Positions 49,220-62,590 of a stretch of 64,000 nt of DNA are shown one piece after another. The notes under the pieces are model-generated. The model worked only from the letters and a program-made list of their open reading frames with translations. It did no database searches and was not told where the DNA came from. Numbering within the stretch: position 1 is the first letter of the stretch; every line of letters begins with the position of its first letter. The stretch is from contig OX352774.1 of the NCBI GenBank assembly GCA_947095535.1, positions 74,958,416-75,022,415 of the forward strand, in the 5' to 3' direction. The DNA comes from Poecilobothrus nobilitatus (Eukaryota > Arthropoda > Insecta > Diptera > Dolichopodidae). Made by a program: the position numbers and the translations under genes.

Positions 49220-51025
49220 GTTTAACCCGCACAATTTTGATCTTAATTTATACCATAAATTTAAGCGTAAGTAACCCAAAACAAAAACAAAAATTATATA
49301 TCAATGAGCAATCAATATTCTTCTAAATATCAATGAACTTCTTAAAAAAAACAAAGAAAAAAACAAAATATTATACCTATATCTATGTATATAAATATAT
49401 ATATATATATATATATAAAAGAGAAAATTGATTCATTTTCGAAATTTGTGAAAATAGAAAAAAATTCCCATTACTAATTTATAAAACAAAAAAAAAAAAA
49501 ATCTTTTGTGTGTCTACACATCAAAAAAAAAAACATTGCGTAAAACTTTATTTGTGTCTATGTTTACTCATTTGTTATAAACTCATGAAAAAAACAGAAA
49601 AAAGTAGAAAATTTCACTTCACATTTCACTCAAAAAATTATGTAGAAAAAAATGAATACGCAAAAATAAACAGTTCTATTTTTTTTTTTTTCATAACAAA
49701 AAGTCACGCAAAAAATAACCTGTCCTAATCAAAATTGATTTGACCTAAAAAAAAATTTTTTTTTTTTTTTAATTTTTGTTAGCTAAAATAATTTAAACGG
49801 TAAATATTTAAAGATGGCTTATTTTTATCATAAAAATATTTTTTAAAACCCCTTTCAAATTGATTTTTTAACCTTTCTTTAAAAAAAAAAGAAGAAAAAA
49901 TTTCACTTCACCCGGTATTAAACACAGACACCGATAAAAAAAAAAAAATGCGACACGCAAAAAAAAATTTAACTTTTCGGCAATTATTATTTTTCTTTTC
50001 TTAATAAATGAGGAAAAAATTTCACACAATCCTCCTACTTTTTTAAATTTAGAAAAAAGGTCAATGTATCAATAAAGAGAAATAATAATAAAAAACAGAA
50101 ACTAACTACATACATAGATAGTACATTCTTATTTATGAACGTATTTAGAAATTATAAGATCTATTCTAATACTAATTCAGATTATCTATAGATACAGTTT
50201 TGGCTATTGTTAATTACATTTTATTGAGTGTTTTTTAAACCAGGCTTTGCTTGCTTGCAAAAAAAAAAAAAACCACGTTAATTCTGTTATTCGTTTCTTT
50301 TTTTTTGTGCGTATTTTGTTATTTTTATTTTATATTTTCCTTATATGTATTTGTTCAAGGGGGGTTATCATTTTTAGGTTAGATGTCAAGTTCTTTACCA
50401 AAATAGAAATATAATATTTCAACGATAATTATGAAAAAAATAGGCCTTTTTTAACGGTTTTTTTTTTTAATATTGCGATTTTTTTTTTTATTCAGAGATT
50501 AAAAAAATGAAAATGAATGGTTTTAATTTAGTTTTTTAATAGTTCTAATTAATACTGTCAGAAAATTGTGAAAGGCATCATAGAAACCTGTTAAAATTAA
50601 CATATATATTTTTTTCCTCGGTTTTAGATATAGATATTTATATTTTCTTCGTTTTTAGAGTTAGACTGTACGTGCCATCCCTTAAGATCCGACGCACTTC
50701 TCAATTTCATTTATAAATGGAAAGAAATAAACTATTTCTTCAAAAAGGAATTAAGAGTTCTAATTAGACTTATAATCGGATATCCAAAACTAACCTATAC
50801 AGTTATTTTTTTGGTTAGACTTAATTTAAACTTTCCTACTTCTAATAGTAAACAAAATCAAAAATGATTGATAAAACACATTTAATAGAAGATTTTCCAT
50901 TCTATAGTGAATGTGAAAAATTATGCTTTTCTATTGATGAAAACATTAAAACTTTAAATGAAGACCATAAGAAATCTAATAGAAGAACACAATCCTTCTC
51001 TAAAAATATCAATATATTTATACAT
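49220..51025. other. AT-rich non-coding sequence
   Basis: A TA microsatellite at about 49395-49416. No gene was recognised. Confidence 0.5.
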
Positions 51026-51028
51026 ATA

Positions 51029-51310
51029 TAGGGTACCCCGTTAACGGTTTGTTAAAAGGTACTGGGTGATAGGTTGTCTCAAAACAAGAAAAAAATTTTG
51101 TGAGAGAAGAGGGTGTATGTGTATCGTTAACCATTCACGAGTTTACGGGGCTTAAAATTGAAAAACGTACATTTGTACATTTTTTGGTGGTTATACAATT
51201 ATAATATCGTATCGTAGCTAAAATAAAATTTACTACTCCAGTTTTGAAACCCTATCAAATTTTCTTTCAAACGCATTAGCTGTTATTTGTGTTACAGGAG
51301 CTATTACCAT
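51029..51310. repeat. Possible old repeat fragment
   Basis: This stretch is less AT-rich than its surroundings and begins ATAGGGTACCCCGTTAACGG, resembling a transposon end. I see no matching opposite end and no protein. Confidence 0.3.
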
Positions 51311-52256
51311 TAAAAACTCATCTTTTTAATTTTTTTTTCATTAAAAATTTACGTTGTCAAAAAAAGTACATTATTAATATACCTACTTTTTTTTTTCAAT
51401 TTTGCACTTTATTTTGGTAACATGCTACTAGCGCATCCAGTATAATGAAAAATGAACAGGAAGTGTTGGGAATTGAGATGAATAAAATTTGTATGCTTTT
51501 TAATAAAAAAAAAACTTTAATGTATTTAAAAAGCCCAAAAAACATCTTTTCAATAAATAAAATAATTATTATGTATCAATTTGTATTATGCCTATATATG
51601 TATATTATTTACCAAAGTGATTTATATATATATACCTATACAAAACAAAAATAAAAATATAACTTTATCACACTTCAAACTGTGTTTTTCTTTTTTTTTT
51701 ATGACATCTTTTAACGATTTTTTATTGTAAATTACAATTTTCCTATAAATCTTAACTTTCGAAATTTTTTCAAATAGTTTATTGCGGTTTCAATTTTCGA
51801 ATAGTTATGTGATACTGATAAAGTAACAAAACAAAAAAAAATCTTTTAAAAGTAAATATTCCCAATAAAAATTTATTAACACTTTAAAAATTTAAATAAA
51901 AAAATAAATAAATAACAAATACCAAATTTAAAATTATAATGAAAATGTCGGATATATATCAAAATAAATACAATCTAAATAAAAAAAAAAAATTGACAGA
52001 TTGATGATTATGTACGTATGTTTAAAAAGTGTTTATTATTTGAAAGTGGGCTTTATTTTTAGAAAGTTTATTTCATTTTTAATTTTAAAAATTATTTAAT
52101 TTTTGTTTTTTTATTTTTTTTTTGTTAAAACATTATGTAAATAATAAATTCTAAAATACCTATTTAGTAATTTACCTATCTATTATGGATTTAGAATACA
52201 TATGTGTGTTTGGCAATTTTAATTTTAAAAATTAGGAAATTATTTTATTTTTGGCG
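51311..52256. other. AT-rich non-coding sequence
   Basis: No gene was recognised. Confidence 0.5.
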
Positions 52257-52827
52257 TTTTAGCACATTTTCAAAAAATTTTAAATAAATTTGCTTATTAG
52301 TTTCACTCTGTTCGTCTGTCTGGATGTTTACAAAACTTCTACACTGTTTGAAATAAAGCAATTAATTTTTAACTGCGGATAGGTATCGTCCAAAAACTAG
52401 TTCTTTCGAAAAACTTATTTCTCTAGGCCTATCAGGCATATTCTATAAGGCATATTTTCAATCTGGAAACGCCAAACGATAGCTGACTTTGCCATACGGC
52501 ATTTTAATGTACCGTTATGTGAAATTCAATTTTTGCAATAATTTGGACCCCTTCTATCTTTTAAATAATTTTTTTTCTTTTTATATAATGTTTGCGTTCT
52601 TTTTACAGAGTAAATTACTCTTTTCTACTCCCAACTACACCAATCTTTGAAAAGGAGTAGACAGGAGCAATTACGATTATGTTAAGTTAGCATTCCATTT
52701 ACCAATTACTCCCAACTTCTCTCAACTATTCTTTTTGTGTAAAAGGAATGCAAACAATATGTTTACTCTTTTCTCTAGGTTTATTATGGAATATTTTTTA
52801 ATTTTGGAAATGTGCTTTTTTGAAAAC
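52257..52827 (-). mobile_element. GCACATTTTC-family element, copy 6
   Basis: TTTTAGCACATTTTCAAAAA opens it and GGAAATGTGCTTTTTTGAAAAC closes it. CTGTTCGTCTGTCTGGATGT (52307), AAAACTTCTACACTGTTTGA and CTGCGGATAGGTATC match copy 4 in reverse. About 52600-52790 is not shared with the other copies and may be a later insertion. Confidence 0.75.
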
Positions 52828-53261
52828 TTTTGGTTTTTCCCATTACTTGTTGTTTCTTTTATATGTTTCATTATTTGTTTAAATGAATTAGTTTAAAAAC
52901 ATGTTTGACAGAATCTATAATTAATAATATTTGTCAGATTTAAAAAAAAAAATTAATTAAATTTAAATAAAATACTAGTTTTTGTTATTGATTTAATGAT
53001 CTAATGCTGTGTACACTAATGTACCTACTATTGATTTTTAATATTTTGAAATTGTCATACTACATTTAGAAAAAGTTTTTCAGCATATGTTTGTGACATA
53101 TTTATATTCTTGACAGCTAAATTTAATTGTATTAAGCATATATAATGATCATATAATCACACTTCCTTTGTTATAGATTTTCGCCGTTGGAAGATGCTGT
53201 TAATGAACAGCATATTTTCTTTTAAATATTTCAAATCCTGTTTTTCTAAAAAATATTTGAT
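52828..53261. other. AT-rich non-coding sequence
   Basis: Spacer between two family copies; nothing was recognised. Confidence 0.5.
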
Positions 53262-53987
53262 TTTTATCACATTTCCAAAAAAAATATTAGTTTCACTCTG
53301 TCCGTCTCTTTGTTTAGATAACTTCTACATCGTTAAAGATGCAGCTAGCCCCATCCATTACGGAGGTACAGTCCCTCAAACTTTGAAAAAATACATATTT
53401 TTAAATGCGTATATCTCATGTTCTGCTTAACATTTTTTTAATCTGAAAACGCCATTCGACGGGAATTTTTTTACCTTTATAAATCAACATAAAAATTATA
53501 CAATTTTTTTTTTTTAATTTAGTTTTTAAATTTACGGGTTTTTGGGGTTTATGTACCCAATTTTGCATGATATTTCTTTTTTCATATCCGGCACGTTTTT
53601 ATATAGGAATTTATAATATTGAGACAAGAAAGAACTTTTAGATTTAGTACATATAAGTTTCCGCAGAAATTTTTTTTGTATCACCTCCTGTTTAAGAGCT
53701 ATTAGGGCTCAAAAATTGAAAATTTGTTATTTTTAAACACCTGTAACTTAGGCATCTATACAAATTTTTCGTCGGCAAGACATCTTAAAGCTGCAATAAT
53801 ATATTTTTACGTGTGTTAACGGTTTTTCTTAGTTATATAGGGTTTCGGACTTACAGCCCCTCAAAATTGCAAAAAAGTGTTAGATTCACATTTTTTCTTA
53901 TATGAAAGTTTAAAATTTTCCTGCAGAGTTACAATTCGAAGCAGTTTTGTGTATTACCTTTTGAAAATATATGCGCTTTTAAAAACC
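53262..53987 (-). mobile_element. GCACATTTTC-family element, copy 7 (near full length)
   Basis: It opens ATCACATTTCCAAAA and closes AAAATATATGCGCTTTTAAAAACC. TTTCACTCTGTCCGTCTC (53291), AAATTTTTCGTCGGCAAGAC (53762) and ACGTGTGTTAACGGTTTTTC (53810) match copy 8 in reverse. It is non-coding; short frames inside are accidental. Confidence 0.8.
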
Positions 53988-55426
53988 ATTAGGCTGGGTG
54001 GTGTATTCATACTAGGCAGAATGATGGTAGAATTTCCATTCAATTTTTCTTTTAAATTTTCAACATTATAAAAATATAATGCCGTGTGAACTTTGTGGGA
54101 GAAAAGCGAATTTTCTGCAAGCAAGCGACCAAATTTTAGATCTACTCATTCTGTTTCCATTTAACTTGCATTGTTATAATAGATTTTGAAAAATAAAAAA
54201 AAAAATTTATGCAGCCATTTTTTTGTGAGCAGTTGGCATAAGCGGTAATTTTACTTTTAAATATTATAGTACAAATATAATAATATAGAGAGTATGTATG
54301 CATGTGTATGTATAAAATAATATGAATATCGAAAATTCTTATGCGTATAAAAATTATTATTAATATTCTGCCCTTGATTAACAAAAAAATAACTTAGGGG
54401 CAGAAATTCTGATCAATTCACATATCGCTTAGTGGTAAACAGACATGACCGAAACGTTTTAATTATTTATGCAGTCAAAAATTCTGCCTAGAGTATATTA
54501 TGATTTCAACCTAAAATAATATTAGACTTACAAATATCAGTAATTTCCATAACATTTTAAAGAAGTGAAAATATAAATAAGCAATTAATATTTTTCTTTT
54601 TGCAAAAATTAAACAAAAAACAAATATGTACCTATTATTGACATAATTAAATTATTTTTAAGAATTTACAAACGAAAATGTAAACAAAATGGCGTCAATA
54701 AATAATTATTAAAAAACAAAAAAGTATAAGTATAAAATTAAATTTGAAGGAAAAACCTTCAATATTACACCCATAAATAACTTTGTATGTTATTTTAATT
54801 TGATTCCGTCTACTGATAGACACACAAAAAAACAACACCATGTTATTGTATGTTCATTTTGAAGTCAGACTAAACAAAAAAAAAAAGTCTGCAATTCTGC
54901 AATAATATATTATTTAAATAATAATTAAAAAAGATCAAAACAAAGAAAACATTAAATTGGAATTCAGTTTATTTGATTTTTCAATCATTTGTTTTTATTT
55001 ATACATAAAAAGTCATCTGGTGGTGACCTTTAAAAATTATTTTTATCTATTTAATCTAAATATAATTTTTGTACTACATAATAATTCTATAAATAATAGA
55101 TAAATAAATGAATTGAATTTAAATTTTAATTAAATAAATTCTAGGACAAATTTGAAATGTCTTTAACTATGTGTAGGTAAATTATATTATTATATATTAA
55201 ATTAAAAAAAACCCTTGATTTACGTTGTTTACATAAATTATATATGAACGTATGGATGAGTTTTTTTTTTTTTTTGTTAAACATATAAATAATTGAAAAA
55301 GATATTTTAAGTTTTTAAATAAGTTTTCTTTAAATTCACTTCTTTTTTTTAATTTTGTATTATATGTTTTTATTCTATTACAAAGATTTAAAAATAAAAA
55401 TAAAACAAGGCAAAATGTAAATCAAC
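53988..55426. other. AT-rich non-coding sequence
   Basis: Around 54395-54490 a GGCAGAAATTCTG-like string and a TTCTGCCT string are inverted, perhaps a small hairpin. No gene was recognised. Confidence 0.45.
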
Positions 55427-56301
55427 GGTTTTTAAAAGTGCACATTTTCAAAAAATAATTTTTTTAGGCGTGGCTGTAAATGTCGTAAGGGGGGGAATAA
55501 CTCTTACGACGTGTTGTGTGGGATTCGAAGTCCGGAACCCTATATAATTAAGAAAAGCCGTTAGCACACGTAAAAATATATTATGGATCCTTTAATTTTT
55601 ATGTCTTGCCGAAGAAAAATTTATAAAGGGGTAAACCGTTAACACACGTAAAAATATACTACAGTAGCTTTAATTTTTTTTTTTGTCTTGTCAAAGAAAA
55701 ATGTGTACAGGTACCTAAGTTATAGGTGTTTAAAAAAAGCAAATTTCAATTTTTGAGTCCTAATAACTCATGAATGGGGGATGGTCGAAAAAAAAATTTC
55801 TGAGGAAACTTATACTATCAATTCTAAAAGTTTTTTCTTACATTAAAATTTCAAGTCCCTATCTACAAGCGTGCCGAAGTTATGGAGATAGAAAAATAAT
55901 GCAAAATTTAGTTTTCACATAACGGTAAAATTTAAATACTAAATTTAAAAAAATATATATAATTATTTTTGATATTGATTTATTAAGGTAAAAAAAAATC
56001 CAGTCGAATGGTGTTTTCAGATTGAAAAAATATTAAGTGGAACATGAGATATACAAATTTAAAAATGGGGCTTTTTCAAAGTTTAAGAGGCTATAGCTCC
56101 GTAATGGAACGGACTACATGAAAAAGTTGTTCTACAACATTATTTTTTTTTTTTATGAGACCCCCTACCCATGGTTAAAATTTTTTTTCTCTATCTTTAA
56201 CGGTGTAGAAGTTTTGTAAACAGACGGACGGGCGAACTCGCTGACAAAGTGAAATTAATAGGCACATTTTTTCAAAATTTATTTTGGAAATGTGCTAAAA
56301 A
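55427..56301 (+). mobile_element. GCACATTTTC-family element, copy 8 (longest)
   Basis: The left end is GGTTTTTAAAAGTGCACATT. Inside, CCGTTAGCACACGTAAAAAT (55559) and CCGTTAACACACGTAAAAAT (55638) form a local duplication found only in this copy. GCTATAGCTCCGTAATGG (56089), GTGTAGAAGTTTTGTAAACA and GACGGACGGGCG precede the right end. That end is an imperfect hairpin, GGCACATTTTTTCAAAA against TTTTGGAAATGTGC, followed by TAAAAA. Confidence 0.82.
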
Positions 56302-59300
56302 TTGTATTTTTTCTATTCACCACAGGAAGAAAACGTTAAATGAAAAAAAAAAGAAAACATTAAAAATTTAAAAAATTAGTACATACACATAATATTTATT
56401 ATGTACATAAAAACCAAAATAAAACTTTTAAAAGTTATTTCTATATTCTGATTTCTGTGTTCTTGGCCTTTATCGCTCATCAAATAAATGAGAAGAAAAA
56501 AAAAACAAAAAAAAACACTTGACATACTAATTAGAGGTTTTTTTTTTATTTTAATAATTTATAAGTGTTTTTTTTTAGTGGATGAAAGTTTACTTTTGTA
56601 GCCTGTTGACGACTGTTACCTTATAATATAATATGCATATATAAATATAATTATAAATAATAGGGTGCATATACAGAATATGTAAGTGAATTCTCTAATA
56701 TTATTTAAGTATAATGTTTAAAATAAGTTTAAAAAGCTTGTACCTACCTACCTAATATATTTTACATTAATATGTACTTTTTAACGATTTTTTAAATAAT
56801 TTGTTTAATTTTTTTTTTTTTCAAAAGTTCATTTTGCAATTTATTGATTTGTGTATTAGTGTATTTATTTTTTGTTTTTCCTATTTTTATTGACAAATAT
56901 TTTCAAAAAAAAATAAAAAAAAATTACTCTATACAAAATAGTAATAAACGAGAATAGAACACGCGAAAATAAAATTTTTTTTTTTAAGTAGAATATAAAT
57001 ATGGGTACTGGGTATGTAAAGTACTTACAATCTACATAATATATTTTAATTTTCGCTTTTTATAATTTTTTTTTCTTTTTTCTATTTAAAATGTTTGGCC
57101 TCCACTGAGGCCATTGCCATGACAAAATAAAATAAAAATATTTAAATTTTTTCATTTATATACCTATGTCTATGTATGCATATATGTACATAAATGCGTG
57201 TGTACCTGTTGGTATATCTATCACTATACCTAAATATATTTTGTGTTGTTTGTTTTTATTTACATACAATAATTTTTTGGCATCCAAATACTTAAATTCA
57301 TTACTATAATTGTGCTTGCTTTTTTTTATTTTTTTTTTGAAAATGTGTTGCAGATTTCATAGATTTTTTAAAACATTTAATTGACCAAATGTATTTTCAC
57401 TCAAAATTTCATGTTACAATATTTTAGTTTTGTAATACCTGCTGGTATCGTTTTTTTTTTTTTTTTTTGGCTCATTATTGTCATCTATTTATTTCCTGAG
57501 AGATTTGTATGGAAATTATTTTTGCTGCATATTTTACCTATACCAACCAGGAATAAAATATGTATACGCATGTATGTATGTGTTATAGTGGTGTCTTCTT
57601 GTAAATATTTAAATTTAAAAATTGTTCATTGTTTTGTTATGAGGGTTCATTTCTATATTACAGATTCTTTAGATTCAAAATAAAATGTTTAAATAGTAAT
57701 TAAAATTAATCATTAAATACGTAGGGACGAGGAAGGGAGGGATACAACAACACAACACTTATTAGCTATTTACATATAACCTTTGAAAGAGTAACTGAAG
57801 ATAGGTATAATTCTAGTACTTGTCTTAGGGTATATTAGAAATTTTTTTTTTTTTTTTTTTGGATAAGTAACAGTAATAACATAATAATAATTTATATTAA
57901 TTATAATTTATATTATATACATAAAGAAATATAGAGTAAAATATACTAAAAGATAAATATAATTTGCAACACTTAAATTGTTACATACTCAAGAGTGCTG
58001 TTTAATAAATTTCACATTTCATCAAATTCAATGCCGAAATGTGAACATCGCATAGTTCCAAATTATTTTACGTTTTTCTGCCTGTTATTAACAAAACATT
58101 TACTTTGATCTTTTAGAAAAAAAAAATTTTTTTTTTTCGTCCAAGTTCTTTTTTAAAAAGTCAATTTTATTTTAGTTTTAAAAATAAAAAACAGCGAAAA
58201 TATCTTAAATCTATAAAAAATCTCTTTAAAGGTTTCGTTTTTTTTTTTTTGTTTATTTGCAAAAAAAAAAAAAGAAAAAAATTTTCTTTGTGTAGAATGT
58301 TTGATTCTGTTGCACAAACGCAATGTTAGGAATCTTTAAAAATTATTTTAGAAATTGCTACTAAGAGAAAAGTAAAATTCTGGATAAATTTTTGTGTATG
58401 TGTCATTTGCGATTATTTATTTTTTTTTTATACTTATTCGTTTACTTTTATTTATTTTTTTTATATACATACATATTTAATGTTTAAACAAATACGAAAC
58501 AAAAATGATTCTTAAGTTTTGATTTAGATTTTGCTTTGTTTAAATTTTTGTTTCAGACAAAGGAATTATGGGGAAAAAAATGATGACTGTTTAGTTTTTT
58601 TTTTTTTTTTTTTTTTATGAGCAATTTCATTAGAATTAAATTTATGACCTTCAATTTTTTTATTTAATGAATTTATATTAATTCTTATAATATATGTACC
58701 ATACATATGTTTATTATTTTCTGGTTCAAATAATTATTTTATTTTCTTATACTATTATTGAAATAAAAAATAAATGTGTATGAGTTTTTTTTATTCTTGG
58801 CAAAATAATTATAATTAACCGAAACTTTCTGTTTAAATAAATAAACTATTAATTATTGAAATATGATGAGTTTTTAGTTTTGAGTTGTTATTTTTTGTTG
58901 TAATTAGTTGATCCAATTTTTTTTTTTTTTTTATTAAAATAAAATAGTAAACAATAGATTGATCCATATTTGACATTTAGATACTTTATTTATTTGAACA
59001 TTTAGGTAGATATCCTCCAATACTTAAGTATACATACTTATGTTCGATAGAAAAAAGTTATTTAAAGAACAAAATATATAAATTTCAGGAAACAATTATT
59101 TAAAATATGGTAGGTAAATTTACATAAAATTAAAACTTAATGTCAATAACTAATTAACTTTGTAAATCGTGGGTTTTTATACGCGTTCGTGGTTTACATA
59201 CGCGATATAGGTACGTTATTTATAATAATTACACCTTAATTTCTTTGCACTTAATTAACTTATCAACTTATATAAATAATGGGTATTTTAATTATTTAAC

Positions 59301-62300
59301 TTTGGAACTTACAGGGGGTGTTAAACTCCCTTTTAATTTTATATAATAAGTATTAGGTACTCCTTTGTAGTAGAATTACTAAACAACCTCCTAAAAAATA
59401 TTCTATATACCTACATCTTAGGAATTTTTTTATATATTATGAGAATATTATTGATTAACTAAAAAAATAAATAAAAGAAGGTGATAATGGTTATCTTATA
59501 AGTATTTTTCTAATTTTAATTTTTAAAATTCTAAAACTAATTTTCTATGATTCTTTGAATACTCATATATAGGTACATTTTCAAATATGCAATTATAGAA
59601 TTTGTTTTTATTTCTAATTCTCAATAAATTCAATTTTTCTTTTCAAATCTTCTTAAAAAAAAAAAGGTTTCTTTCTCAACCTTCACTAAACCTTAATAAA
59701 TTATTTAATATGATCTCAGAAGTCTGATTTTGCATTCCAAAAAAAAAAGTGGTAGAAAACCACTTATAAAAAACTTATATTTTACCGTTGGTAACAAAAA
59801 ACTAGTCCCTCTTTTTAAATTTGTTTTTTTTTTTCTACATATTTTTCAAATTTGATTTTGTTTAAAAAAAAAAAAAGAAAAAAAATTTAATTTTACTCAA
59901 ATCTAAATTAAAATCATAGAATCATTATTATCATTACCACAAATTCTACTACCTAGTACCTATCTATCTATACTATTTCAACTAAATTCTTGTTCTTTTA
60001 CTCTTTATCTGTTTTTATTCTGATTTTTATACACATATGGATTTCATCATAAATCGTTTTTGTTTTTAGCTTGGAAAAGTAAAGAAAAAAAAAACCTAAT
60101 AAATCTCTGTAATTTACGTTTCGAAATCATATCATGATAATTCTTTTTTTTTCCTTAAATATAATAATAACCACCGAAGTAAAAGAAGAATATAAAATCA
60201 AGCGCATAAGATTATCATGTTAACCTGTACTAGGAAAATTTTCAAAACAGAAAAAAATGGTAAAAAAAACAATTTTTTTTATGACTTTCAATTTTTCTCC
60301 CCACTTATTTTAATGTTTTTTTTTTTTTATATTCCCTGATCTTTACCTATACCTACGGTTATTAATAATAATATCAGGTAAAAAAAAAAAAAAGTTATAT
60401 ACCTACCTGTTTTATTATATTAGACTATAAAAATAAAACAAAAACACCAGAGAAAAAAAAAACATAATAATTTAATGGAGTAAGTTTTATTTTCTCTCAG
60501 TTTCTTAAAATTGCCTACCATTAAATAACCGCTACAAAACAGGAAATTCAAAAAAATTAAAATTTAAGATGAAATAAAAAAAACCAAATTATTTTCCTGT
60601 ACGTACCAAAAAAATTATTTAATTCACATAAATTTTGATTAAAATTACTCCAATTTTTTTTTTTTTTTTTGAATATAACGACTGTGCAATCTGTTAAAAA
60701 AATATTCGCCATCCTATTTTGAGGAAAAAAAAAAATCTTAATTCTATCTGGTGTGTGAGACAATGAATCAGAAATGAAAAAGATTTAATGCAATATTCAT
60801 TTGAATCCAAATTTAAAATACCTATCTACATTTTAATTTTTTGTGCTGTAGATTTTGTAAATTACTTTAATACGAAATATAAATGAGTTATCCAAAGGAT
60901 TAATTACCTATTTAAGAATCCTTATAAGTTTATATAAGATCTTTTAGATCTTTTTAATAATAGACTCTGTTAAGAGAATTTCATTTTCTTGTAGAAGATT
61001 TATTTTAATTTTATAATATACCTAAGTAAATTCCTTTGTAAGACGTCGTGTTATTGTTGATTGCTTGCTTAATAAATTTTAATTAATTTCTTAAAAGAGT
61101 TATCCAGCCTAGTACATATATAGTTACGTTAATTTTTTTTTGGATGGATGTAATATTATATTTTATTATTGTTGATTATAATTATCTGTTCTGGCTGTCA
61201 TTATGCATTTTTCCATTTAAGCTCTTTAAATGTTAGCACTGATTTCAACGAACTAATGTTAAAATACAATCTAGCTGAATACCTACAAATAATACTATTT
61301 TTTTTTGTAAAAATAATGGTCCCCGTATATTCCTATATTATAAGTCTCCTTTATTTTATTTATTCAACAGATTCAAGACTATCTACAAGTTCTTTTGACG
61401 AGTCAAAAGTTCAATAATATCAATCGTTGCGGCCCGCAAATTTAAATCTTATGAAAAATCATAATACCTATAACCGTTTTAGTTAAAAAAAAAAAAACGA
61501 TTCGTAGGATCTATTAATAATTTGGCAAAGTGAAATGTTATTAAAAAACATAGGCACATACGTATTTTAATTTTCCACAACCTTTTAATAACACGCAACA
61601 AACAATTAAAAAGATTACCTGAGATCTTTTTCTTTAAGAAAATAAAAAAAAATTTTGCAAAATCTTCAAAATCAGGATAATGTTTTAATTATAAGATTAA
61701 AAAAAAAAAAAATTCTTTTTATAATCTGACTGACTGTTTAAATTAAAATTTAACTGTTCTTTTTTTTTTTTTTTACTACATATTAACCTTTATGAAATTA
61801 ACAGTGTGTAGTGAGTGACCGACTATTTTTGATTTTATTTTGTATTTTTGTAACAGTGTATTATAAAACATGGATATTTTGAAGAGTGCAATAACCGTTT
61901 ATTGACCGATGATTTTTCTTGTTTGTTTTCCTTTTTATTATTTTTTTTTTTGTTTTGTTGTAAAATAACAAACTAGTGAGTAAATCAATGAATGAGTGAG
62001 TGACTTATACGTTCAGTTCAGTCAGTACTTCATTAAAAATAAAAATAAAAATCGTGAGAAACAAAAACAATAATAATACATGAAAATTATTTTTTCCCCT
62101 AACCTAAGCTATTAATAAATGAGAACAAAATAAAAATAAAAACTTATAAAAAGAACAAGAACAATAAAAATAAATTATAATTTTTTGTATGTTTGTTTCA
62201 ATATTAGAATTTAGAATATGAATAATTATAAGTTGTGGAACATAAAATAATAAAAATAAAACAAAAATTAAAATTATTAAAAAGATCACTGAATGTTATG

Positions 62301-62332
62301 TACAAGAACTAAATAAATGATTAACATTTCAA
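56302..62332. other. AT-rich non-coding sequence
   Basis: No gene was recognised in 6 kb. Around 62010-62030, GTTCAGTTCAGTCAGTACTTC contains repeated TCAGT strings like arthropod initiator elements, before an A-rich stretch. This is too weak to call a promoter. Confidence 0.45.
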
Positions 62333-62590
62333 ACTTGTTGTTGCGAAGAAGCGATTTATGACTGTTACACCTAGTCCTTGTGCTTCCCTGCTCAATTACG
62401 GATTGATTCTTAAAACAACCTTATCGCGTCTATCCAGATTCTTCATAAATAGTGTTATATCTCCATGGCTAAGAATTCTCACTTCAGAGAAGCTCTAGCA
62501 GTGTTCCTCGTTGTTCGGGCTTTGGCACAGAAGGTGGAGTACTGTTTCTGTCACTTTCCCACATCCCTTGCATATAAGTTTAAAAATCTA
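62333..62590 (-). pseudogene. C-terminal remnant of a LINE ORF2 (reverse transcriptase-type element)
   Basis: Read on the - strand from 62581, the frame gives KLICKGCGKVTETVLHLLCQ. This has the C-x2-C-x8-H-x2-C knuckle seen near the C terminus of ORF2 in Jockey/I/R1-type non-LTR retrotransposons. After an internal stop it continues with SEVRILSHGDITLFMKNLDR, which fits the usual tail of such proteins, where a short loop and a hydrophobic FI/FM-K helix follow the knuckle. No reverse transcriptase or RNase H domain is left. It is a short dead fragment, more GC-rich than its surroundings. The clade is uncertain. Confidence 0.6.

Noticed and set aside
53877..54071. 64-codon + strand frame
   Set aside because: Lies mostly inside a non-coding repeat copy.
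54420..54460. TCGCTTAGTGGTAAA as a tRNA A box
   Set aside because: No B box or stems follow at the right distance.
57381..57683. 100-codon + strand frame
   Set aside because: Phe-rich because of a T run, no recognisable motif, AT-driven codon content, no splice or conservation context.
60355..60385. ATCAG/GTAAAA near 60376 as a ratchet site
   Set aside because: No pyrimidine tract before it and a poor donor.
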